From an uncultured Lachnospiraceae bacterium (GTDB taxonomy: Bacteria > Bacillota > Clostridia > Lachnospirales > Lachnospiraceae): 5,221 bases of DNA. The notes beneath the pieces were generated by a model. The model worked only from the letters and a program-made list of their open reading frames with translations, did not search any database and was not told the origin of the DNA. Positions 1 to 5,221 of the stretch are shown piece after piece; position 1 is the stretch's first letter; each line of letters opens with the position of its first letter. A program made the position numbers and the translations under genes. The DNA lies in contig CALYSH010000128.1 of NCBI GenBank assembly GCA_945485625.1, positions 1 through 5,221 of the forward strand, in the 5' to 3' direction.

Positions 1-1
1 A

Positions 2-178
2 ATCCTCAAATTGACTTTCAGCATTCAGCGGATCCAATTTATATGTTTTATTTCCTTCCAAGGATTCAACCGTTAAATATGAATTAAACAGAAGAAACGC
101 ACAAATCATAAAAATAAATGCTGCAATGATATGTTGCAAAAGACCAAGTCCAATGTTTATTAACAATGATTTCTTCAT
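2..178 (-). CDS. Probable sensor histidine kinase, N-terminal 59 residues (continues past left edge)
   Basis: The reading begins at an ATG at 178, 15 bases after the response regulator stop, with a GAGG site 7 bases upstream. It stays open to the window edge. The 59 residues begin MKKSLLINIGLG and contain one long hydrophobic stretch (about residues 5-31, including AAFIFMICAFLLF) that should be a membrane segment. A polar region follows (SYLTVESLEGNKTYKLDP), probably the start of an outside-facing sensor part. No kinase motif (H-box, N or G box) is inside the window. The kinase call rests on position directly after a response regulator and on the short-tail, single-helix N-terminus usual for such sensors. 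It could in principle be another membrane protein. GC content here is low, as expected for membrane-segment codons. Confidence 0.72.
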   Translation of the reverse strand, partial: MKKSLLINIGLGLLQHIIAAFIFMICAFLLFNSYLTVESLEGNKTYKLDPLNAESQFED

Positions 179-193
179 CAATAATCCTCTTTT

Positions 194-889
194 TTACGCC
201 TGCTTGTCTATCTTATAACCTACTCCCCAGACCACCTTAATATATCTGGGTTCTTTCGGATTAATCTCAATTTTTTCCCGAATATGCCGAATATGAACAG
301 CAACCGTATTATCTGCACCGATAGCCTCTTCATTCCAGATATTCTCATATGTCTGATTGATGGCGAAAACTCTTCCCTGATTCTTTATCAGTAATAACAG
401 AATACTATATTCAATGGGGGTAAGCTTTACGCTTTCACCATCCACACTCACGTTTTTTGTTTCATCATTGACGATCAGATCACCCACCTGATATATATAC
501 TTTCCATTTCCGTTGATACTGCCAAGGCTTGTATACCGACGCAAATTGGATTTCACTCTTGCAACCAGTTCCAATGGATTAAACGGCTTTGTAATATAAT
601 CATCTGCACCGATATTCAATCCGAGGATTTTATCCGAATCCTCTGACTTCGCAGAAAGGATAATGATAGGAATACTGCTATATTCGCGAATCTTTAATGT
701 TGCCCGAATACCGTCCAGTCTGGGCATCATGATATCCATGATCAATAGCTGGATATCTCCCTGATTCAATTTTTCAATAGCCTGTTCTCCATTGTATGCC
801 TTGAAGATCTTGTGTCCATCCTGAGACAGATAAATTTCTATCGCATCTACAATCTCTTTATCATCGTCACACACTAAAATATTTGCCAT
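194..889 (-). CDS. OmpR/VanR-type DNA-binding response regulator
   Basis: This is a cytoplasmic transcription factor activated by phosphorylation. The reading has 231 residues. The receiver domain (1-115) carries the acidic pair D8/D9 in VCDDD, phospho-acceptor D52 in LIMDIMMP, S79 in ILSAK, Y98 in DDYITKPF and K101. After a short linker, residues about 130-230 form a winged-helix domain, with the recognition helix around NTVAVHIRHIREKIE and the wing IKVVWGVGYKI. An in-frame TTG at 898 would add three residues, but it sits only 1 to 3 bases from the GGAGGAG site. The ATG at 889 has better spacing and gives the usual MANILVCDDD beginning. It follows pgeF by 28 bases and precedes the sensor kinase by 15, so the kinase is its likely partner. 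The whole sequence is VanR-like in style, but this does not show vancomycin resistance: no van ligase genes are visible. Target genes are unknown. Confidence 0.95.
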   Translation of the reverse strand: MANILVCDDDKEIVDAIEIYLSQDGHKIFKAYNGEQAIEKLNQGDIQLLIMDIMMPRLDGIRATLKIREYSSIPIIILSAKSEDSDKILGLNIGADDYITKPFNPLELVARVKSNLRRYTSLGSINGNGKYIYQVGDLIVNDETKNVSVDGESVKLTPIEYSILLLLIKNQGRVFAINQTYENIWNEEAIGADNTVAVHIRHIREKIEINPKEPRYIKVVWGVGYKIDKQA

Positions 890-899
890 AGCTTTCAAT

Positions 900-906
900 C
901 TCCTCC
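900..906 (-). promoter_or_regulatory. Ribosome binding site of the response regulator
   Basis: GGAGGAG on the minus strand lies 10 bases before the ATG at 889 but only 1 base before the alternative TTG at 898. It therefore supports the shorter 231-residue product. Confidence 0.7.
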
Positions 907-917
907 ATAAGGTACGA

Positions 918-1820
918 TTACTTCAACATCAAAAAGGCACCCAGATTCCCTCGACGTCCCTGAGATGCCCTGTGCGAGAACAATTCACGGGAATTCTCAC
1001 AGGTACATAAATCCGTTATCTGAATATTTTCTGCAAGGACCCCCTCCCTTCGCAGCGAAACTGCATTTGCCAGCCATAAGTCCAGCTGATACTTCCCCGG
1101 GAAACGCCCCTCATCAATTATCCTTCCGGAATCATCGGTTCCCATTCTATAATGCTGCACTTTCCGAATCTCCTCACAGAATTCATCACAGTTTTCATAC
1201 GCCTTTTGAAAGAGAACTGCTACTTCCTCGCTGATTTCATAGCATTTTCTGCAAATAGAGGGCCCGATTGCACAAATCAAATCAGAGGGTGAAGTACCAT
1301 AAAACTCCTTCATCCTGCGAATCACTTCGCTGCTGATTCCACCTACCGTTCCTCGCCAGCCGGAATGGGCCAGTCCGATTGCTTTATGTACCGGGTCCAC
1401 AAAATACACCGGAACGCAATCTGCTGTAAATACTCCCAATACAATCCCGGGTACATTTGTTACCAAACCGTCCACATCCGTATAATCCGCCTCTCTCACA
1501 ACGCCCTTCCCCATGTCTTCTTCAGTGACTCTCCGGACATTTGTGGTATGGGTTTGTTTCGTGGCCACCATATGATATACATCGGAATGGAGAGCCCTTG
1601 CGACCCTTCGGTAGTTCTCCAACACAGCATCGGAATTCTCTTCCCTTGCAAAGCTTAAATTTAACGTTGCACAGTCTCCCCGGCTCACGCCACCTTTTCT
1701 GGTAGTAAAAAGATGCTCCACACAGGAAAGCTTCTCCAGGGAAGGGAAAACAAGGCAGGGTAATCCTTCCTTGCTAACCTCCGTCATTCCACGCTCCATT
1801 AATCTATCATCACGAATCAT
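918..1820 (-). CDS. pgeF: Peptidoglycan editing factor PgeF (YfiH/DUF152, polyphenol oxidase family)
   Basis: Members of this family (E. coli YfiH) act in the cytoplasm. They remove wrongly built peptidoglycan precursors in which L-Ser replaces L-Ala at the first stem position; older annotations call them laccases or polyphenol oxidases. The chosen reading has 300 residues. The likely active-site residues are H91 in KQTHTTNV, C135 in FTADCVPV and H152 in LAHSGWRGT. Other family blocks are LFTTRKGGVS near the N-terminus, AIGPSICRKCYEI, and a C-terminal TDLCTCENSRELFSHRA followed by GRRGNLG. A longer reading from TTG at 1835 is possible, but the GGAG at 1828-1831 lies 7 bases before the ATG at 1820 and favours that start. 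ATG at 1787 also has a GGAG 6 bases upstream and cannot be ruled out. The TAA stop is 28 bases before the response regulator. All catalytic residues are intact. Confidence 0.95.
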   Translation of the reverse strand: MIRDDRLMERGMTEVSKEGLPCLVFPSLEKLSCVEHLFTTRKGGVSRGDCATLNLSFAREENSDAVLENYRRVARALHSDVYHMVATKQTHTTNVRRVTEEDMGKGVVREADYTDVDGLVTNVPGIVLGVFTADCVPVYFVDPVHKAIGLAHSGWRGTVGGISSEVIRRMKEFYGTSPSDLICAIGPSICRKCYEISEEVAVLFQKAYENCDEFCEEIRKVQHYRMGTDDSGRIIDEGRFPGKYQLDLWLANAVSLRREGVLAENIQITDLCTCENSRELFSHRASQGRRGNLGAFLMLK

Positions 1821-1827
1821 ATTCTTT

Positions 1828-1831
1828 CTCC
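1828..1831 (-). promoter_or_regulatory. Ribosome binding site deciding the pgeF start
   Basis: GGAG (within TGGAGAAAG) on the minus strand lies 7 bases before the ATG at 1820. It lies inside the reading that would begin at TTG 1835, which argues against that longer start. Confidence 0.6.
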
Positions 1832-1842
1832 ACAATACAATA

Positions 1843-2220
1843 TTACCAGCTTCCCACCGCTGAGATATGATAAAATGCGTTTTTTAAAAGTCGTACCGAA
1901 TCATCCAGAATCGCTACCACATCGTAGCGTATTTTCTGATTCCCCGCCACATGCCTGGTATACCGGTAATAATCTGCCACACGGCATATTTTTCTCTGCT
2001 TTTGCACTCCCACCGCAGCAAAGGGACCACCCTTATCACTGTTCCTTCGATATTTTACTTCTACAAATACCAGGTAGTCTCCATCTCTGGCAATAATATC
2101 TATCTCCCCGGACCTGCAACGAAAGTTACGCTCCAAAATCTGCATACCAATGCCCTGTAAATACTCACAGGCTATTTCTTCTTTTTTACTTCCTACCTGT
2201 CGGTTATTTTGTCTATCCGT
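1843..2220 (-). CDS. yraN: YraN/UPF0102 family protein (nuclease fold), apparent ACG start
   Basis: This is a small cytoplasmic protein of the YraN (UPF0102) family, which has a restriction-endonuclease-like fold; its substrate is poorly defined. Read from the codon at 2220 it has 125 residues, the usual family size. Residues 5-25 (NNRQVGSKKEEIACEYLQGIG) form the family's first helix with its conserved glutamate. NFRCRSGEIDIIA (32-44) then gives D41, and VFVEVKYR (51-58) gives E54 and K56, a PD-(D/E)XK-like set. The first in-frame ATG is at 2145, and starting there would remove the first helix (product of 100 residues). The only good ribosome binding site, TAGGAG at 2229-2234, sits 8 bases before an in-frame ACG at 2218-2220. 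No ATG, GTG or TTG lies in frame between the preceding TAG stop and 2145. I therefore place the start at the ACG, as a rare start, a mutated ATG or a base error. The family call is firm; the start is inferred. Confidence 0.82.
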   Translation of the reverse strand, partial: TDRQNNRQVGSKKEEIACEYLQGIGMQILERNFRCRSGEIDIIARDGDYLVFVEVKYRRNSDKGGPFAAVGVQKQRKICRVADYYRYTRHVAGNQKIRYDVVAILDDSVRLLKNAFYHISAVGSW

Positions 2221-2228
2221 TTTTTTAT

Positions 2229-2234
2229 CTCCTA
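2229..2234 (-). promoter_or_regulatory. Ribosome binding site of yraN
   Basis: TAGGAG on the minus strand lies a few bases after the stop of the FlhB-tail gene and 8 bases before the in-frame ACG at 2220. It is the best ribosome binding site in the region. The ATG at 2145 is preceded only by a weak CAGGGC. This placement is the main reason for calling the longer yraN reading. Confidence 0.65.
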
Positions 2235-2238
2235 CACA

Positions 2239-2517
2239 CTACACTTTACTGCGAAGCTTATCCATGGAATCCACGAAAACCAGAATCTCAGCCACAACCT
2301 CATACAATTCCGGCGGAATCATATCCCCGATTTCCAGTCGTGATAATGTATCCGCCAGTTTATCATCCCGATGAATGGGAACATCGCTTTCCTTTGCCTT
2401 CTCAATAATCTTTTCGGCCAGTATCCCGCGTCCACTGGCTATGACCTTTGGTGCGTCCTCAGAAGGGTCATACTCCAGTGCGATGGCTTGTTTTATTTTA
2501 TCCGTTTTATCCTCCAT
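2239..2517 (-). CDS. Stand-alone FlhB cytoplasmic-tail homologue (YlqH/FlhX-like)
   Basis: These 92 residues align with the C-terminal cytoplasmic part of FlhB/YscU, the export-switch component of flagellar and type III secretion systems. Matching stretches are AIALEYDPSEDAPKVIASG (11-29), a helix around ILAEKIIEKAKESDVPI, and the IGDMIPPELYEVVAEIL block (63-79), which is close to the IPPELYxAVAEVL motif of FlhB. The membrane domain is absent. The NPTH self-cleavage site is also absent: the residues where it would sit are TDKIKQ. The protein therefore looks like a tail domain that needs no cleavage. B. subtilis YlqH and Helicobacter FlhX are known proteins of this kind. The ATG at 2517 has a GAGAGGG site about 7 bases upstream and lies 23 bases after the FliK-like gene, its likely partner. 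The TAG stop (2239-2241) is the only in-frame stop separating it from yraN. The homology is firm; the role outside flagella is unknown. Confidence 0.88.
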   Translation of the reverse strand: MEDKTDKIKQAIALEYDPSEDAPKVIASGRGILAEKIIEKAKESDVPIHRDDKLADTLSRLEIGDMIPPELYEVVAEILVFVDSMDKLRSKV

Positions 2518-2540
2518 ACACTCGCCCTCTCTTTGTCAAT

Positions 2541-4118
2541 CTATGCTCTCACATCAAAGGCATATCTGGATATGACCGTCTGTTTCGATGTATCCATCCC
2601 GGGGTTAAGAAACGGAGTCATGGCCCCCTGTTCCCGGTCTGCAGCCTCTTTCAGACTGCATCTGATGTTCAAAGTATACCCTCTTTTTTGTAATCTGGCA
2701 GTCAAAAGCTCCATATGCTCCTCCAAAAAGTCCAAAACCGAATCATCTGCCACATAAAAATTGGTATTTACCTTTTTTTCCTCCATCGTAACATATACAT
2801 CCAAAGGCCCCAGGCTTCTCATATCCAGATGCAACAAAGCACTAATGGGACCTTCTTTCTGAGCAAGATTCTTTTTCCGGCTATATACATACAACTCCCC
2901 ATGTGCCTCTTGATTCGATAGTTTTAATGGGAATTGAACATAATCGCAAAACTGATTCAGCTGTTGCATGAAATCCAGATTTTGTCTTAAGCTTTCTGTG
3001 GCACGATACAATCCGGTATTCCCCTGTTTACCATCCTCCAACAAAGTCATCAGTGCTTTCAACTGGCGATTCATATTCTGATAGAAATCATCCACCTTAC
3101 GCTCTTTCCCCACATCCTCCGGCTCTAGTGTAAAGGAAGTCTTAATTGCATCCGCCATCAGCTTTTTCACATCCGGACTTTTCAAAAGCTTCTGCATCTC
3201 AACCAGCCTGCTTTCCCTTGGAAGTTCGTCCAAATACTGTTTCAACTGAGAAAGATTCTGAAAATCAGTTCTTACGGATGTTGGTTCCGGTGAATCCGCA
3301 CCCTTGGAACTGCTTTCCGCCGGTGCTTCTACAGAATTCTGCAAATTAATCTCTTTGTTTTCTTCTGTTGTCGGAAGGTTCTCGTTTGTTTCCCCGTTTA
3401 AGATTTGTGGCTTCTCCTGACTTGATAGAGACTCCTCAGACTGTTCAAATAAAGAAATAAAACCCTTAATAAACTGTTCCGAAAGGTTATCTTCCCCCTC
3501 AGCCAGGTTATCCAACACCTCCGGCAACCAAACTGTCAGTTCCGTTACTCCAAGAATCATCTGATGATTCATATGGCGATAATTGGAGATCTGTTCCAGA
3601 TTGGTATCATTCACTTCCAATCCCAGCTTATGTAAATCAACGATATCCAATACATCTGCACGGGTATTGCTCTCCAATTCTCGAAATGCCTGTTGCAGGG
3701 AATTACGGTCAATGGAAAGTCCGGCTTCCATCATTCGGCCTGTCAGTTCCAATCCTCTTTCCGAAATGGGTAATCCGGCCATATCCAAGGCCTTCATGGC
3801 ATTCATATCCGTGGCAGTGTTTGCAAACAACGGGCTTAATACAATCTGCTTCCCACTGTTCTTTACTTCAAAGCTCATTCGTTGTCCAAGAGCAAGATTC
3901 ATGTTTTGTTCCAGCCTTGCAGAAAAGAGCAGATCATCCAACAGCTTAATCTGCACCTCATTACCGTTTTTACTGACAATCTCACCCTGCAAAGTCTGTC
4001 CGGGCACCATTTCACGAAGCATTCTGGCCAGACGAAAGCTTACACTGAAATCCGACGAAGTGCTATTTGTTTCGGTTATCGGTTGTTGTTCCCCGAAAAA
4101 TAGATTCGTCAGTTTCAT
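2541..4118 (-). CDS. FliK-like (hook-length control C-terminal domain) protein, YlqG-like position
   Basis: This 525-residue protein has no signal peptide or membrane segment. Residues 38-97 are strand-rich (GQTLQGEIVSKNG...) and may form a small beta-barrel. Residues 105-215 are helical. Residues about 225-285 are a low-complexity linker rich in Ser, Glu, Asn and Pro. Residues 290-390 are helical, and about 395-490 resemble the FliK C-terminal domain: strands around LHLDMRSLGPLDVYV, then a long helix and a final strand. In flagella, FliK measures the hook and its C-domain touches the FlhB tail to switch export. Here the next gene is a stand-alone FlhB-tail homologue, and the order rnhB, this gene, FlhB tail matches B. 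subtilis rnhB-ylqG-ylqH. No other flagellar gene is visible, so a hook function is not implied. The ATG at 4118 has a very strong AAGGAGGG site 4 bases upstream. The domain match is moderately sure; the function is unknown. Confidence 0.75.
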   Translation of the reverse strand: MKLTNLFFGEQQPITETNSTSSDFSVSFRLARMLREMVPGQTLQGEIVSKNGNEVQIKLLDDLLFSARLEQNMNLALGQRMSFEVKNSGKQIVLSPLFANTATDMNAMKALDMAGLPISERGLELTGRMMEAGLSIDRNSLQQAFRELESNTRADVLDIVDLHKLGLEVNDTNLEQISNYRHMNHQMILGVTELTVWLPEVLDNLAEGEDNLSEQFIKGFISLFEQSEESLSSQEKPQILNGETNENLPTTEENKEINLQNSVEAPAESSSKGADSPEPTSVRTDFQNLSQLKQYLDELPRESRLVEMQKLLKSPDVKKLMADAIKTSFTLEPEDVGKERKVDDFYQNMNRQLKALMTLLEDGKQGNTGLYRATESLRQNLDFMQQLNQFCDYVQFPLKLSNQEAHGELYVYSRKKNLAQKEGPISALLHLDMRSLGPLDVYVTMEEKKVNTNFYVADDSVLDFLEEHMELLTARLQKRGYTLNIRCSLKEAADREQGAMTPFLNPGMDTSKQTVISRYAFDVRA

Positions 4119-4130
4119 AGTACCCTCCTT

Positions 4131-4895
4131 CTACACAAAATGTCCGATAAATGATCTTCGATGAATGGGAGTAGGTCCATACTTTTTCAATGCCTCAATA
4201 TGTGCTGCACTGCCATACCCCTTATTTCCTGCAAAACCGTACTCCGGGAAAACCTTATCATATTCCACCATCAAACGGTCTCTGGTGACCTTTGCAATAA
4301 TACTTGCCGCACCGATGGAAATGCTCTTGGCATCTCCCTTAATAATCGGGACCTGCGGGATACTAACCCGCGGGATATTCACCGCATCATTCAACAATAA
4401 ATCCGGCACGGGATTCAGGTGAGCAATCGCATCCCTCATCGCTTCATATGTTGCCTGAAGAATATTGATTTCATCAATCCGTTCCGGAGAAGCATATCCT
4501 ACTGCACAGGAAACAGCCTTCTCCAGAATAATATCATATAACTCTTCCCTCTTTTTTTCGGATAGTTTCTTGGAATCATTAATATATAAAATATCACAGT
4601 CCTTCGGAAGAATAACAGCTCCCGCCACTACCGGACCTGCTAACGGTCCTCGGCCAACCTCATCAATTCCACAGATATATGTATACTGACTGTATTCTTT
4701 CTCGTATCGTTTTAATTCCTCGATACGTTTTCTTTCTTTATCCAGGGCATCCAGCTTCTTTTTTGCGGATTCTGCCAGCTTTTGTACCGCAGAACGATCA
4801 TCCCGGGAACAAATCTGAAGCAGTTCCTCCAGATGTTTCTCATCTGCTCTCTGTAATTCCTCTTTGATATCCTTAACGCTCTTTTGTCCAATCAT
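4131..4895 (-). CDS. rnhB: Ribonuclease HII
   Basis: This cytoplasmic enzyme nicks the RNA strand of RNA-DNA hybrids and acts 5' of single ribonucleotides left in DNA, feeding ribonucleotide excision repair. The protein has 254 residues, close to the B. subtilis enzyme. Residues 1-70 form a charged, helical N-terminal extension typical of Bacillus/Clostridia RNase HII. The catalytic domain starts with GIDEVGRGPLAGP (residues 76-88), giving acidic residues D78 and E79. D170 in LLNDAV and D206 in TRDRLM complete the four-acid metal site. Other family blocks are NDSKKLS (106-112), SIGAASIIAKV (193-203) and NKGYGSAAH near the C-terminus. The ATG at 4895 follows an AAGGGA ribosome binding site at about 6 bases. 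The TAG stop lies 12 bases before the FliK-like gene, whose ribosome binding site begins directly after it. All catalytic residues appear present, so it should be active. Confidence 0.97.
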   Translation of the reverse strand: MIGQKSVKDIKEELQRADEKHLEELLQICSRDDRSAVQKLAESAKKKLDALDKERKRIEELKRYEKEYSQYTYICGIDEVGRGPLAGPVVAGAVILPKDCDILYINDSKKLSEKKREELYDIILEKAVSCAVGYASPERIDEINILQATYEAMRDAIAHLNPVPDLLLNDAVNIPRVSIPQVPIIKGDAKSISIGAASIIAKVTRDRLMVEYDKVFPEYGFAGNKGYGSAAHIEALKKYGPTPIHRRSFIGHFV

Positions 4896-4908
4896 ATATT
4901 ATCCCTTA

Positions 4909-5221
4909 TTATTGATGTGAAATGAAACCAAATCTGGAAAAAGGCCATATACGAAGCCATGCTCTGCCTATTATTTCACTTCTCTTCACATTGCCGACCA
5001 CTTCTGTTCTGCTATCCGTACTGTGATTTCGATTATCACCCATCACAAAATATTCATCCTCCCCCAAAACAATAGGTTCATAAGCAAGACCGATTCTGTC
5101 GGAAGAAATGATCTCCTTTCCGTAGCTCTCCGGTAAAATCTCACCATTGATATAAATACATCCATATTCATCAATCTGGACTGTTTCACCGGGCAAACCG
5201 ATAATACGCTTGATATAATTG
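4909..5221 (-). CDS. lepB: Type I signal peptidase, C-terminal part (5' end outside window)
   Basis: This enzyme cuts signal peptides from exported proteins at the outer face of the cytoplasmic membrane, using a Ser/Lys dyad. The last 103 codons are present. The first residues read NYIKRIIGLPGE, which is the conserved box holding the catalytic lysine (codon at 5209-5211). Further on, GDNRNHSTDSR is the GDN-x-x-x-S-x-DSR signature of the peptidase S26 family. The nucleophilic serine and the N-terminal membrane anchor would lie beyond the right edge. The protein ends soon after RIWPFSRFGFI, with no second membrane segment, as usual for short Gram-positive forms. A TTG at 5196 is the leucine of the GLPGE box and not a start. 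Stop is TAA at 4909-4911, 13 bases before rnhB, so the two genes are probably cotranscribed. The family is certain; which paralogue (lepB or sip type) cannot be told. Confidence 0.95.
   Translation of the reverse strand, partial: NYIKRIIGLPGETVQIDEYGCIYINGEILPESYGKEIISSDRIGLAYEPIVLGEDEYFVMGDNRNHSTDSRTEVVGNVKRSEIIGRAWLRIWPFSRFGFISHQ

Larger units (their letters stand above)
2..5221 (-). other. Probable eight-gene polycistronic unit
   Basis: All genes run leftward. Their gaps, in transcription order, are about 13, 12, 23, 18, 22, 28 and 15 bases, and most starts have a GGAG-like ribosome binding site. No hairpin followed by a T-run was found by eye in any gap, so there is no visible reason to split the transcript. 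The promoter must lie beyond the right edge and the end of the unit beyond the left edge. An internal promoter within a coding region, for example ahead of the response regulator, cannot be excluded by eye. Confidence 0.6.

Noticed and set aside
194..889. Vancomycin resistance regulator (vanR)
   Set aside because: The resemblance is shared by many OmpR-type regulators, and no van resistance gene is present in the window.
890..898. TTG start at 898 for the response regulator
   Set aside because: It is only 1 to 3 bases from the GGAGGAG site; ATG at 889 fits better and gives the usual N-terminus of the family.
890..917. Terminator between pgeF and the response regulator
   Set aside because: The 28-base gap shows no stem-loop with a T-run; it holds mainly the ribosome binding site.
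965..1658. Plus-strand open frames (965-1234 and 1365-1658) opposite pgeF
   Set aside because: Both are antisense to an intact, clearly conserved gene and show no domain features.
1821..1835. TTG start at 1835 for pgeF
   Set aside because: The ribosome binding site lies inside this extension, and the ATG at 1820 is ideally spaced from it.
2371..2757. Plus-strand open frame of 128 codons
   Set aside because: It spans the junction of two minus-strand genes with good ribosome binding sites and has no recognisable domain; a shadow frame.
3583..4164. Long plus-strand open frame (193 codons) opposite the FliK-like gene
   Set aside because: It lies antisense to a well-supported gene, matches no family I recognise, and has an irregular composition typical of a shadow frame.
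4909..5196. A complete small signal-peptidase protein starting at TTG 5196
   Set aside because: That TTG is the leucine in the conserved KRIIGLPGE box; the frame continues to the window edge, so this is the tail of a longer gene.

Overview
The window is a densely packed, one-directional stretch of a Firmicutes-type chromosome. All eight supported genes lie on the minus strand, so they read from the right edge (5221) to the left edge (1). Several things suggest a clostridial organism, most likely Lachnospiraceae-like: a moderately low GC content, strong GGAG-type ribosome binding sites, an RNase HII with a long N-terminal extension, and a free-standing FliK-like/FlhB-tail-like pair directly after rnhB. 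Bacillus subtilis has the same pair after rnhB (ylqG-ylqH). The family-level guess comes from remembered gene order and protein style, not from a search.

In transcription order the genes are: the C-terminal part of type I signal peptidase (lepB, cut by the right edge); ribonuclease HII (rnhB); a 525-residue protein with a FliK-like C-terminal domain; a 92-residue stand-alone homologue of the FlhB cytoplasmic tail; a YraN/UPF0102 nuclease-fold protein; the peptidoglycan editing factor PgeF; an OmpR/VanR-type response regulator; and the first 59 codons of a probable sensor histidine kinase (cut by the left edge). Gaps between genes are only 12 to 28 bases. No terminator-like hairpin or clear internal promoter is visible, so one polycistronic unit is the simplest reading. 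No stretch over 300 bases lacks a gene. I see no tRNA, rRNA, CRISPR array, insertion sequence or attachment site.

The genes mix housekeeping tasks (protein export processing, removal of RNA from DNA, peptidoglycan quality control) with a poorly understood FliK/FlhB-like pair and a sensor-regulator pair at the distal end. The most notable observation is at yraN. Its conserved N-terminal helix is encoded in frame upstream of the first ATG, yet that stretch contains no ATG, GTG or TTG. A good ribosome binding site sits 8 bases before an in-frame ACG, where family length and sequence predict the start. Either this gene uses a rare ACG start, its start has mutated, or there is a base error. The second item of interest is the FliK-like/FlhB-tail-like pair, which resembles the hook-length ruler and export-switch partners of flagellar secretion but sits outside any visible flagellar locus.
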